Source of the DNA: Patiria miniata
Lineage: Eukaryota; Echinodermata; Asteroidea; Valvatida; Asterinidae
Length of the DNA stretch: 64,000 nucleotides
Direction of reading: 5' to 3'
Assembly: GCF_015706575.1 (NCBI RefSeq)
Contig: NW_024037070.1
Span: 987,874 to 1,051,873 of the forward strand
A program made the position numbers and the translations under genes. Shown piece after piece: positions 23,072 to 34,244 of the stretch. The first letter of the stretch is position 1. Every line of letters starts with the position of its first letter. Under the pieces are notes generated by a model that worked only from the letters and a program-made list of their open reading frames with translations, was not told the origin of the DNA and searched no databases.

Positions 23072-24147
23072 CTAGATTTACTTATGTTTGTGTACAAACA
23101 TATGGCTGTTTCGGTAATTTGTTTTGTATGTTTATGTCATGTAAGACTGATAGGACAACATGTGCGATAGAGTGATCAGGACCAACACAGTTCTGTATAT
23201 ACAGGGTGAGTCAAAAAAAGTGAAACCCAAATGTCGGGACCATTGTTTTAGTGAAGTTCTGCGTGTAGCACTTTCAAAATATGAAAGCCAAATTCATAAG
23301 CCTTCTTTTAGTACAAGAATCATTCAAATCAATCATGTGCTTTTAAAGTTACGGAATTTTAAACACAACCACCATTTTAAAGTTCTGTCCACAGATCACA
23401 AGAAAGTAAGTGTTCTTTCACCAAAACGAAACCAAATTACATAGGGCTAGGGATGTGTGTGAATTGTGTTTGTTTTGCTGAAAGAACGCACACTTTTTTG
23501 GTGATCCCTGGACAGAACTTTAAAACTTCAATTTTCATCTATAAAACATCCTGGTCTAGTTACATACCAACTTTCAACTTGAACCCAATTGAACATAAAG
23601 TTATGTAGATAAGGGCCTTACAAATTTACATTTAATGTGATGTCACATGTCACGTGATGACGTCATCGTGACGTCACTTGAATTTTCATCTAAAACACAT
23701 TCTGGCCTAGGTACATACCAAGTTTCAACCCAATCAGACCTGTAGTTCTAAAGATATTGGCCTTCAAAATATGCACATTTAATATGACGTCACATGCTGG
23801 TCTAAGTGTGTGCCGAGTATAAAGTCAATCAGATTGATTTTTAGTGCCCAAAGTGCCTTCCACGATGAAAACATGTACAAATACTATGAGGAATGGCTGA
23901 AAAAGAAGGGGAAAAAAAGAAGAAAAAAAAAACTGTAACGAAAACAAAGGCTATTTCGGCTGTTTGCCGAGACAGCCCAAAAAAATCTTAAACAAAAAAG
24001 AACATGCCGAAACAGCCAAAAATAGAAGAAAAACACTTAAACGAAAACATAGGCTGTTTCGGCTGGTTACCAAAACAACCAAAAATAAAAAAAACACAAA
24101 CAAAAACAAGAACTGTTTCGGTGTGTACACCGAATCAGCTATTGACT
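23072..24147 (-). mobile_element. Helentron-like element, minus-oriented, with multiple 5' hairpin units
   Basis: CTAG (23072-23075), then TGTTTGTGTACAAACA, GGCTGTTTCGGTAA and ATAGGACAACATGTGCG. A mariner-like end and palindrome occupy 23202-23530. CRE units follow (23630-23800). At the 5' side the GGCTATTTCGGC/GGCTGTTTCGGC hairpin unit with TTTGTTTTCG-type spacer is repeated two to three times between 23949 and 24125. Confidence 0.65.
23202..23530. repeat. mariner-like terminus and palindrome inside a Helentron-like element
   Basis: TA followed by CAGGGTGAGTCAAAAAAAGT looks like a mariner-type terminal repeat, but no opposite end is seen. Further on, 23374-23418 and 23481-23526 form an imperfect inverted repeat of about 45 bases (both contain AAAGTTCTGTCCA in opposite senses). 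Confidence 0.5.
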
Positions 24148-24179
24148 TCCTAGACACTGAACACACACACACACCACCA

Positions 24180-25480
24180 CATTTGTTTATGGTGTAAATC
24201 AAGGATTTTCTTTTGTTCCTCTTCCCTTTTTCTTTGTTTGTACTCCAACCTATTTTGCAACACCTCTCATTGGTTTTGTACACGTTTCCTCGATTTGGTT
24301 CCTGTCCCTGATTCACCGATGATGCTGCATGTGTGTGTCTTCAATTTACACCATAAACAAGCGCACTCTTTGTAAACACCGGCAATCGTGGACCCCCTAT
24401 TGTCCCTAATCCTCATTCTTTTGTTTTTACTTTTTGCTACAACTCGCATTGGTTTTGTACACGTTTTCTAATCAAGGGCGTCCTCGATTTGCTTCCTGTC
24501 CTCAATTCATCGATGATGTTGCAGGTATGTATCCTCGATTTACACCATAAACCTACTCACACACAAACTCACACAGTTGTGAATTCCCATTTGCTCGAGG
24601 ACAATCCTGAATTTCTATTCGCTCGAGTCAATCCTTTGTGTTTCCCTTTGTGTTATCACTCTCCCTTGACTCACATACGATAATTTAACAAAAGACCCAA
24701 TGTCCGTGGACTTAAAGGAACTTTTATTCTCCCTTTGTGGGTCTATCGTCGATCCTAAAGCCATACAAGAGCACACACATTTGCTTATGGTGTAAATCAA
24801 GGATTTTCTATTGTACTCTCCTGAAGACCGTCAGAGCCTACTGACCGGAACGTCCAGATTTACCTCTGGTTCTTTTCAGAACCATTCTCTTAGTTGAGAA
24901 ATTATTTGCACATGGTGTTTCAGCAAACTATAAGTCATTATTGCAACAGCTCGCATTGGTTTTGTACACGTTTTCCAAACAAGGTTGTCCTCAATTCAAC
25001 AAGGATGTTACCCGTGTATATCCTCAATTTACACCATCAACTTTCTCACACACACATGTAAATTTCTATATGCCCGAGAACAATGCTCCCATGGACTATA
25101 TTCCCATAAACCGTATGATCGAGGACCGTTTTCAATAAGAGACCCATCGCTCGAGGACTGAAAGGATCTTTTGTTCGCACTTTGTGTTTCTGTCCTCTAA
25201 AGCCCCATTCTTGTTCCATAGTTGTGGTATATACACATCATTAATTAGTCTGTCGGTTTACACCATAAACCTACTCACACACACAAACATATTAATTTCT
25301 ATACAGCTGAGGACAATGCTTTGTGTTTCCCTTCGTCCCTGTCACATAACACTCCGCCATAGACTAAGCACAAAACTGTATGCCCGAGAACCGTTTTTAA
25401 CAAAAGACCTAATGCTCGAGGACTGAAAGGATCCTTTGTTCTCCCTTGGTGTGTTTGTCTATAGTAAAGCCACCCAATGG
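24180..25480. repeat. Degenerate tandem/dispersed repeat with TTTACACCATAAAC motif
   Basis: Recurring phrases include GTTTATGGTGTAAATCAAGG or its complement, GGTTTTGTACACGTTTTC, CTCGAGGAC and CCTACTCACACAC, roughly every 250-300 bases. The same phrases recur at 54290-54500. No coding potential. Confidence 0.5.
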
Positions 25481-27170
25481 CGTACCGGGGGGGGGGGGGG
25501 GGAAGAAAACCCAGTTCCAAAGCCATTATAATGCCCTTTAAAAATCAGCATTCATTTTCAAGTATGCATAACAATGGTAAGTTGGAAGATGGGTACCACC
25601 AACCCCCAATTACAATGAAATTGTAATCTTTAGTAATTGCTAGTCCAGTAAAACCAGAAGAAAGGGACACATGGCTTTGACATTCCATAAGGTGCTTTTT
25701 CAGTCCAATATGAGGAAATATGCAAAGAACTGGAATCATCATGTGATAGTTCTGAAAGGGGATGGGGGTCAGGGGACCAAGGTCAAATGTCCAAAAGTTT
25801 GAGTTTAGCCAACATGTTGCGCACAAATGCCGTTTTTGGATTAAAGTGTTGAGATTGTCCCCCTGATACCAAATATGATACTTAAGAATATAAAAAAACA
25901 ATTGAATAAAGTTACTTAACCAGTTCGCGTTGGATGCTTCTACACACAGGCACGGGTTAAAATGTCAAGTATAGCCGACTACAGCTATAGACTTGCGTTG
26001 TCATAAGGTTGTGAAGAAAATTGTCCCATGGTACAATATACGCTTCCTTTAAGTCTTTATTTACAGTTCAATCAAGTAGAATCAATTGCAGAAATGAGGT
26101 TTGGATGTACAGATGTAGGATGGAAGTAATGAAATACGGAAGTACGGTAGGAAGTGCGGTAGGAAGGAAGGAAGGAAGGTTTTGATGAAAAACAACAAAA
26201 TATAAGGGGAAATTATTAACTAATACAAATGGTAGAATAAAGTAAATTGGGTACACATAAAGGAAATAAACAATTAGATATTAAACTAGTAATAATTAAA
26301 CTATAAAATATAACAAAAACTATGTACTTACTACGCTGGGGGTGTTGCCAAAATCGGGTGTCTAACTGTGTGCAAATCTAACGGTGTGTAAAACTAACGG
26401 TGTATAAAAACAGGTGTTGTACGTTTGGACACTAGCAACAGAATGATGGGAAAATGGGCTAAAACTATGGTCAATGCACAGACAGTGTCCTAACAGGGTG
26501 AATTATGGCGCCTTAGGGAATGTTTTGGTCTGGAGTTGGGAGAGGTTGCTATGGGGACCGCCACCCAGGCCTGGCAGAGTTGGGCAAAACAAGGTCGTAC
26601 AGGGATCGGGGACTGTGGTCAAGGGATCTTACACTAAATTGTACATCTAAATTGTACATGTACATTGTACATGTACATGGTCTAAGCTAGATAATGAGGA
26701 TAAAATATTTTCTAAACCTAGAGATGATTAAATGGTATTAATTAAAGACAAAAATAATAAGAAAAGGTAAATAATACACAACGTCCGCTACAGTCAAGCG
26801 TGCCTCAAGTCGCCTCCGGATGATGTCTAAACTCGCTAATCCCCCATTTGTTTTGTCCACACACACACATTCAAAACACGTCTTTTTACTGACGGTAACC
26901 AGTGGCAATAATAATTATGTGGCTACGGCTAGTCACCATTATGTGTATAACAGATCATGCGCAAACGCACGAGGTATCTGCCAAATGTAGCCGTAGCCAA
27001 GTCAAATGTAGTAGTCAGATTATGTACGTCAATACAGCCAGTACGACGGTTGCCAGAACGATGGAACATTAATGACGGTATTATTCTATCGGGATTTGGA
27101 TTTTGTTAGGCAACAACTGCAAGTGCATTTCTATATTCGTCTCGTGCTGGTCTCGGCCCAAAATTCAGAG
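25480..27170. other. Intronic sequence with simple repeats
   Basis: A 16-17-base G-run near 25486-25502, a GGAA run at about 26160-26180, and a GTACAT-rich patch at 26640-26682. The part 25690-25880 resembles, inverted, 33200-33330 (shared TTTTGGATTAAAGTGTT-type phrase), indicating a dispersed repeat. No gene seen. Confidence 0.4.
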
Positions 27171-27307
27171 AACAGTAGGCCAGGACCAAGACCAGCATTT
27201 TTTTCCGAGACCATGCATGGTCACGACCGAGAACACGTTCAAACTGGTCTCGAGACTGGTCTGGAGACCAAGACCAGTCTCGACGGCTACAACACTGCCA
27301 TGTGCAC

Positions 27308-27411
27308 AAACCTCGCTAAGAGAAAAGCGCCCAATCTGCACCCTCCGCACCCACTGCATGCCCACAAAGGACCCTGTAACATAATAGCTCATCCTAGGTT
27401 GTTTTTTTTTA
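27308..27411. repeat. DIRS left inverted terminal repeat
   Basis: Contains CACAAAGGACCCTGTAACAT and AATAGCTCATCCTA, the reverse complement of which occurs at the other end of the element. About 80% identical to the right copy by eye, with short indels. Confidence 0.85.
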
Positions 27412-27431
27412 GTTCCCTAAAAGGGAGGATG

Positions 27432-27516
27432 GTAAACAGAGGTGAGTGTTTTCTTACTAGATTGAAAATTAGATTTGAGAAGTTCCATTACGAAAAAAAA
27501 ACTCACCTCTGTTTAC
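27432..27516. repeat. Hairpin near the left ITR of the DIRS element
   Basis: GTAAACAGAGGTGAGT (27432-27447) and ACTCACCTCTGTTTAC (27501-27516) are perfect complements around a 53-base loop. Confidence 0.8.
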
Positions 27517-27859
27517 CTATCCGCTCCGTTCACAAGTACCCCCTCACCGGCAAAGCAAGCACAGTTGGGGGTGACCGACCGGTGCCATCTTGCCTGACTG
27601 CAATTCATTGCCACGAAGCGCGGCCACTGCGTGTGCATAGTACAAAACCCCTGGTGTACATGCGTCACACACAAGGAACAGTGCGCGTCAACCAGCGAAA
27701 TGTCCCGCCCATGGGACGTCGTTGCTAGGTAGAAGGGTGCCCATATTTGCAGAGTAGCACCGAAAGTCACAAGGGAGGGAAGGGTCATGCAGTCATGATG
27801 AAAGTAGGCCTACATGCAAATCTAGTTAACATGAAAAGGTTGTTTAGACATGCCTGGGA

Positions 27860-28862
27860 GCTGCCTATCTATTTTAAAAGAGCTTTGTGGGTTGAGCAGG
27901 CTGCTGATCTTGCTTTTCACTGGAGGTCTTTCCTGCCTATGCGTCCCTCCGATTGCACGACGTCCTTCAAGTAGCATCAAGTGAAGGTTGGGGGATTTTT
28001 CCAGCGGGCCTCTTTCATAAATCTGAAAGAGAAACTCCAAGCAGATTAGCTCATGAAGTCGACATGCTGCGTGTCTCTCAGGCTCTTGATTTTGATCCTC
28101 GATGTTCGGGAGGGCATTGTATAGCCACCAAAATCCATTGAGCGATCATGGTCACAGAGGCTTGATGATGAGGCTGGATGGTGGTAATAAACAGTTGTTT
28201 GATGTCTCCTCTGAGGGGCTGGGTGTGAGCAATGAAATACCGAAGTTGAGGACGTCAAACTTGGTACAAGTATGTCAGGGGGTGAAAAATCCACTGATTG
28301 GTTCTTATTGAGAAAATCTACATGTGAAATTAGTCAAACACCGCCAAGTTCCTAACGGATGTGGCCCTGTGAGGCGAGCTGTAGCTGCAGCCAGTAAAAC
28401 TATGATTTTAACTGTAAGATGATGAAGAGAAGAACTGCTTCCTGATTCAAACAGACCTTTGGCGAGAGATAAAAGGATGGTACCCAGGTCTCATGATGGG
28501 ATCAGCTTCCAGGTAGGAGGTCAATCATTAAACATACCACGTATCAGGTGAGATTTGGATGTATTTGATGAAGCTGTTGTGCCATCATGGAAACCTTGAA
28601 GGATACCAATGGCTGATCTGAAGCCCTTAATTGTAGAGACTTGAAGGCCGGAATTGAAAAGGTGAAGAAAGAAATCCCCAATCAAGGTTACAGATGCAGA
28701 ACGGGAATTGACAACTCTCTCCTCTCGCCATTTGGTGACGTGGAGAAGTCTACTATCATACGTTCTTCTGGTGGATCTTCGTCTGCTTTTGGCTGCCAGG
28801 GATGTAGCTTCCCTCGAAAGGCCAGCCGATTGGAAGGAGACTTTGAGAGCATCCAGGCACAA
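27860..28862 (-). pseudogene. DIRS tyrosine recombinase, broken
   Basis: The N-terminal part (28521-28862) reads RRRSTRRTYDSRLLHVTKWR and STIKGFRSAIGILQGF, like the SAM-like core-binding domain. Below 28521 the frame is interrupted repeatedly. Near 28040-28060 a recombinase C-terminal signature RSMSTS is followed by ARWKNPPTFT and CYLKDV (27975-28020), matching the conserved R..STSWA...W..P.TF..FYL block. Stops within this block show loss of function. Confidence 0.75.
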
Positions 28863-29773
28863 AGATGGAGGGTTGATGGATCGGGATGTAGAATGTGAGA
28901 CCTTGGCTGTGACTGAAGGTCTGGCCTATTGGGAAGTATGAGAGGCAAGGGAACCAGGACATCCAGACATGGGAACCATGGCTGTCGTGGCCAAAATGGG
29001 GCTATGACGACTACCCTGGATAGCTCAGTTTTTATCTTTGTCAGGACCCGTTGTAAGAAAGAGATTGAAGGGAAGGCATATTCATGGATTCCTGTCCAGT
29101 CAAACCTGAGGGCATCTACCTTCCACGCCATAGGATGAGCATGACGTGTGCAAAAGGTTGGAAGGTGGTTGTTCAGATGGGATGCAAACAGGTCCACGTG
29201 TGGTGTTCCGAGTATGTTGAAGATGTGTCTGGGTACAGGAGGATGGAGAGACCATTCTTTTGGAGAGACGTGACTCCTGGAAAGAGGGTCTGCAAGGAGA
29301 TTCTTCTTCCCTGCCACATAGGTGGCTTGAAGAGAGATTTGGCATGGAATGCACCAACTGGCTCCCAAGTGGCAAGGCAGACAGACGGGGAGTGAGTTCC
29401 CCTCCTGATGGTTGATGTATGACACTACAGTAGAGTTGTCCAACTTGAACAGAACCAATTTGTTTAGGACTCTGGACTCGAGGGAAAGTAGAGTTTTGTA
29501 CACTGCAAGGAGCTCTAAGTGATTGATGTGAAGTAAACTCTCTTCAATCAACCAAGTGCTGGCCCGTGATAGATTGTCTAGGTGTGCTCCCCAACCAAGT
29601 CTTGATGCATCCGTTGTAAGGGTAGCTGAAGGAGAGGGGCAAGGGAAGATCACTCCACATTTAAGATTGTTCACCAAAGTAGTCTGAGCATTACCCGTTA
29701 TCCACGGAGCCAAGTCTCTTGTATAATGTCTGATATGGCTATTAACATGCAGACATATGCAAGCCATGCGCAA
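28688..29773 (-). pseudogene. DIRS RNase H and downstream region
   Basis: An open reading of about 361 residues. It includes LTTDASRLGWGAHL, HINHLELLAVYKTLL, FKLDNSTVVSYINHQEG, NLLADPLSR, then HVDLFASHLNNHLPTF, RFDWTGIHEYAFPSISFLQR and APFWPRQPWFP. The first part is RNase H (DAS, E and DN acidic positions visible). The VDLFASHLN and APFWPRQPW blocks are characteristic of the DIRS/Ngaro region after RNase H. Its end overlaps the recombinase start in another frame, as in other DIRS elements. Confidence 0.85.
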
Positions 29774-30089
29774 ACCAATCGGTGTCCACTTTACTAAATT
29801 GTGACCTCATTTCATTCCCAAATCAGGACTAATATGGTTTGATTGGTCAATTCGAATGCAGTGTTTTGTTATACAACAACAGCTGCACCCGTACGTGTCG
29901 CGTAACAAAATAGCGTTTGACCAAAGCCTTTGTTGCTATGTCTAGCTTTTTTTTGTATCCATGTCTAGATGCGACAAAGGTTGATGACCAATGACGTAAC
30001 ATAGAAAGTGCCAGCTGATTAGTCAAAATCTAGAGGCCAATGTGCGGTTGGCTTTCGCCATGGTCTATTATATAGACTACCACCAAAGG

Positions 30090-30599
30090 AGTTTGTCTAG
30101 AATTAGCTGAGTTACTGGAATCATCTTCAAGGACGAAAGTGGTTCAGAAGATGGAGCTGTATGGGATGCATGTGCATCCTGCTCCAAGGGACCAAATCCA
30201 CCAGACTTGCCATGAGGCCCATGAGCCAAGCTTTGGATGGGTGTATTGGAGAGGACCTGAAAATCTTGATGCAATCCCGAAGTGTCTGACATTTTTCCCC
30301 AGCGGCATCGCTCTGCCTGTTGTCATGTTTAGAACTGCTTCAAGATAGGTTGGTTGTGTCTGAATCAGAGAGGACTTCACAACATTGATGATGAAGCCCA
30401 GATTGAGGGTAAGCTGAACGGTCTGTCTGAGGGCATTTACCGTGTCTTGAAATAGGGGACCCACTATGAGCCAATCGTCCAGACACGTCCAATGGTCGTC
30501 AAAGGGGTTGTAGAGGAGGATTGCTGGTGAATTCCAGACGGTACCCTGTACAGATGGTTTGAAGAACCAAGATGTCTGAAAGGGAGAGACTGTCCTCAT
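30090..30599 (-). pseudogene. DIRS reverse transcriptase remnant
   Basis: Contains CLDDWLIVGPLFQDTVNALR, LTLNLGFIINVVKSSLIQTQ and TYL, the catalytic LDDWL palm motif and following thumb. The preceding fingers and palm are missing: the upstream reading passes from GYRLEFTSNPP almost directly to the LDDWL block. About 300 bases (29780-30090) separate this from the RNase H reading and are not recognisably coding. Confidence 0.8.
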
Positions 30600-31404
30600 C
30601 TACTGTCTGGCCAGAAGAAAGAGAAGACATTGAAGATGATCTAGAATGTGTGTGTCGACTGCGATGACCAGGTACTGACCATAAGTAATCACAAGAAGAA
30701 CGATGTCGGTACTGGTGTCGATCCTCGGAGTCCGAGTGGGACCGCGCATGGGACTGAGAACGGGCCTGTGTATCGCGCTGCGGTCCTCCAGCAAGTGGAG
30801 CGGCTGGTGTGTTCACCGAAGCATTGCAGGGAATGGAGACTTTGTCCTTGAGTGAAAGGTTTCCATGATCCCTCGAAGAATGCGGAAACTCCCCTCATAC
30901 GGTGTGTAATGGTGTGAAAAACCCATTGGAAAAGCCGGAGGGAAAACCCGCGGGTTGTGGGCTGGAACACTGTGTGGATACGATGCGTGTGTATTGTGGT
31001 CGAACTGATGACAATCGTTCGGGAAAAAGGACCACGTGTGGGGCTCAGAACGATTGAGAAAATCTCGATGAGACATGCCCGGAAAGCAAGGTTGTGAGTA
31101 CAAACCCGTAGAAGTAGGACCATAGCTGAATGATGATGGTGCCGGTGGTGTGCCGGTGGCGCCTTTAGCCTCTGTCACCTGACAGGGCTGGTCGGATTAC
31201 TGAGGGACCTTTGGGTGTCGAACGCCGATTCCCGCCATCCGCCTGCACATGCGAGTCGACCTGTGATTCTGATGCATGCATGTGCTCCTGTAGACTGCCA
31301 AAAGTATGCAGGATTTGCTGGGGAGTGGCTGTAACTCTTGTTGGAGGAGTGCTCATCCCCGGAGAATTTCCTAACCCCAAACCCGGAGGATTGAACTCAG
31401 TCAT
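30499..31404 (-). pseudogene. DIRS gag-like region, frameshifted
   Basis: Three overlapping readings (31165-31404, 30813-31178, 30499-30816). They are rich in Pro, Ser, His, Arg and Gln, e.g. SRHTHSRSSSMSSLSSGQ, and end in ICTGYRLEFTSNPP, which is the beginning of the RT. The low-complexity composition is usual for DIRS gag. Confidence 0.65.
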
Positions 31405-31531
31405 AGCGGTGAAAGGTCACACTTGGATTGTTGACTGGAGGGTGATTGCCCGGCAGAATGGCTTGAGCTAACAGTTTTCTTTTTACTAGTCTTGGCAGAG
31501 TCGGCCATTTTTACAAGCACAAACAGTGCGG

Positions 31532-31632
31532 TTAAAAAAAAATAGGACAAGCTATTATGTTACAGGGTCCTTTGTGGACTTGCAGTTTGCACGGAGGGTA
31601 CAGCTTGGGTGCTATTCTTTTCAGTGAGGTTT
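31532..31632. repeat. DIRS right inverted terminal repeat
   Basis: Contains ATGTTACAGGGTCCTTTGTG and CAGTGAGGTTT, inverted relative to the left copy. It lies just upstream of the gag-like reading. Confidence 0.85.
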
Positions 31633-33466
31633 ATACGCATGCGCGCTGATATTTAAATGTAAAACTGAGGTGAGGTGTTTCTGTAATGGAGTCAAGATGG
31701 GTCCACCTCTTAAAATGATTCTCAGACCATTGTCGCTCTGTTTGCTAAGACTCATACTCTTATCACCAGTTGGACATAATTTGGGCAATAATAATGGGCC
31801 TAAGCAGCTCCACTATTACACAGGATATATGCGTGTACATTTTTATAGGAAATCTTCAAATATATTGTAATCTTTAAATCACTCTTAACCAGTTTGCGCC
31901 GCAGGCTGTGTGTACACGTGAAAGTGATGCGAAATTCAGATCGGATGACGGATACACCTGTCACACGCACAGCCCGAACTATTAATTTACTATGCATGGA
32001 TGACGAGTTAACCCGTCAGACACAATGGTTTAATTCAGCGGAGGATGTGTATACACACTGCAAATGTTTCCTTGGTTGTTGCTGTTGACGGTTAACACGT
32101 CTAAAGTTACTGGCCAGCGCCGCAGAGGACGTGTATACACGCCAACGTTGCTGGTGTACGCTGGGGTAAATGAGTATACACGCTGCTTTTGCCAAGCCAT
32201 GCCATGTTAACTCGATATCATGCTTCAGTTATTATGCCCATGCCATGTGCAACAAGCCCTGATTTTCAAGATAGTTTGAAGGTACTGGATATATGCTCGA
32301 GATATTTATTCATGTTTTGAACTGGTCATGTTTATTTCAATCACAATTCTTTCTAGAATGTATGCCAATGGGGTATTTGATAAATCACATTGCCAAATTA
32401 CATGAGTTTGGAAACAGCCTTTTTTGTGCAGAGCAGACGCCATAACTTGTGGCCGTGTTGTGCGTCACAATGGATGCGGCCAAGCTTGTATTGCTATTGA
32501 CTGTTAGCATGCATTTTTTCAGTCACATTACATCAAATCATGGTGTCCACACGGTCGGAGACTTCCCGACTACTAAGTTACTTGGTTTCAGTTTTATTTC
32601 ATTGCAAAAGATGCTCAATCTTAACCCTAAAAAGGATTGTAATTGATCTCTAGTAACTGTTTCCATTGCCATTTCTGTTGTCTGTGTATTTTTTAACTAT
32701 ACCATCATGAACTCCAATTCAACACCCTAGTTTCTTTGTCTGCATTTATGCATAAGCTGAGGGATTCTGCAGCCAGTAATTAGTCCTAGACATACTATCG
32801 TCGCTTAGTATCCTTTGAAATTCCTATCCAAGTTGGCGTGCAAACATTTCTATAGATCTTATTCCCTCACGCTATTATTCCCGGCCCTGTGTGTACTTTC
32901 ACGGCTGACATCTAAAAACGCGTCAGAATTACGATAGCGGATACCGGATGATGTGATATCACGCCCCGACTAGTGTAGAGAAACAATGCCCTTGGCGACA
33001 GAATGTTCGCAAAAACATGTAAATGACAATGCTAATAAACTAAGTGTTGGTGTCTTGTAACAGTTGGATTATCAAAACAGGAACATTTTACAGAATAAAA
33101 AAAACAATTTTTTTTTAATGAAACAAAAAAAAAGCCTGGGTCCTGGTAATGGACAATCCCGGCACGAAGTAACTTTATCCGACTTTTGTCCATTGCTAAG
33201 TAGCATTTTTGGTATCAGAGGGTGAATCTAAACACTTTAATCCAAAAATGGCACTTGTGCGCTACATGTTAATTTAACTCAAAATTTTTGACATTTGAAA
33301 TTGGTTCTCATGATCCCCATCCGACCCAGGGAAACTTATAAGAATGGCTATTTCAGAAATCCCCCCCCCCCCCCCCGATGGACAATGGCCTGGAACCATC
33401 AAACATTTTGTGGCCAAATTGCAAATTAAACTCAACTTAGCTCCCGGTTTCAAGTTACAAGACTAC
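31633..33466. other. Intronic sequence, no gene seen
   Basis: Includes repeated GTGTATACACG-type words at 31910-32180 and a C-run at 33361-33376 about 90 bases from the donor of centriolin exon F. Part of 33140-33340 belongs to a dispersed repeat also present, inverted, near 25700-25880. No exon or terminal repeats found. Confidence 0.4.
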
Positions 33467-33692
33467 CTGCAGCTATCTGGCGTTGTTTGTCTGTCAGTCT
33501 ATCCTGTAATACATCATGTAGCTGCTCTTGTATTTCAGGGCTCGGATCAATGTCCAAGACCTCTTGTCCCTGCTGTTGAGACTCTCTGATGCTTTGGCCT
33601 TTAGAAGGATCAAAGTACTGTTGGCGTGCTAATTCGTTACGTTTATACCCAGCCTTGCCAATGTAAGGACTCTCTTCGGTACCTCCCTCAGC
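33467..33692 (-). CDS. CNTRL: Centriolin exon F (SPYIGK segment)
   Basis: 226 bases, phase 0 in and phase 1 out. The acceptor is TTTCTTGACAG|GCTGAG and the donor is GCTGCAG|GTAGTC. It reads AEGGTEESPYIGKAGYKRNE and then a polar, Gln-rich stretch (IRESQQQGQEVLDIDPSPEI) before the helix resumes with RLTDKQRQIAA. ESPYIGK..YKRN matches the vertebrate protein exactly in register. Only 426 bases separate it from exon E, the one compact intron here. The following intron is about 25 kb. Confidence 0.94.
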
Positions 33693-34118
33693 CTGTCAAG
33701 AAAAAAATGTATTCTTTGAACCAAGTTGTCTAAATAACCAAATACATGAAATTTTGCACTTGAAGGGGCAAAGCAATTTTTTCCCAACCCACAAGCGATA
33801 GCTCATCTCTTTCATGCAATGATCAATGCAGGATTTTTTTACTCAGCCATGCGCATGCAAAAAATTCAACAAAATCTTATCAGTGAAACTTCAAGAAAAT
33901 TTGTTGGACAGGGCGATGGGTACACCTGAAAAGCAGTTCTTAAATTTCTCCAAAGGATAATTCTTTACTGAGTTAGAATGTTGGTTGCAACAGTCTAGGA
34001 CAAAAAAATAAGAGGCAATGGAGGCCAGATTTTGACTTATCTGATCAACACACATTCATAAAGTCAGTAAACTTTGTAATACCTAGATAACCTAGAAACC
34101 CATACAATAAAAGATCAC

Positions 34119-34244
34119 CTCGTCAATATCAAGATGGAATGCAAGTGGCTCAAACTTTGCATCAATTTTTTGGAAGGCTAGTTCTTGCTCCAATCGAAAC
34201 TGCTTCTCACAGGCCTTGTTCAACTCAGCTGTCTTGCGTTTCAA
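34119..34244 (-). CDS. CNTRL: Centriolin exon E (KIDAKFEP segment)
   Basis: 126 bases, 42 codons, phase 0 at both ends. The acceptor is TTAAATTGCAG|TTGAAA and the donor is GACGAG|GTGATC. It reads LKRKTAELNKACEKQFRLEQ, then ELAFQKIDAKFEPLAFHLDI, then DE. LEQELAF-KIDAKFEPL is nearly identical to vertebrate centriolin and is one of the strongest family signatures in the window. Confidence 0.94.

Larger units (their letters stand above)
27308..31632 (-). mobile_element. DIRS-type tyrosine-recombinase retrotransposon, internally deleted
   Basis: It is bounded by inverted terminal repeats (27308-27411 and 31532-31632) and carries, on the minus strand, a gag-like region, a remnant RT with LDDWL, RNase H, a downstream region that may be the DIRS methyltransferase-like part, and a tyrosine recombinase. 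DIRS elements integrate with a tyrosine recombinase instead of an integrase and use RT/RNase H for copying (family knowledge). The RT lacks most of its fingers and palm, and the recombinase contains stops. It lies sense to centriolin in the 25-kb intron. Confidence 0.85.

Noticed and set aside
27072-27728. 218-residue plus-strand ORF
   Set aside because: It runs across a MITE-like GAGACC repeat and the DIRS ITR; no similarity and not conserved as protein.
32449-32646. Short ORF with a hydrophobic N-terminus that looks like a signal peptide
   Set aside because: Only 65 residues, no upstream or downstream exon support, inside a repeat-rich intron.
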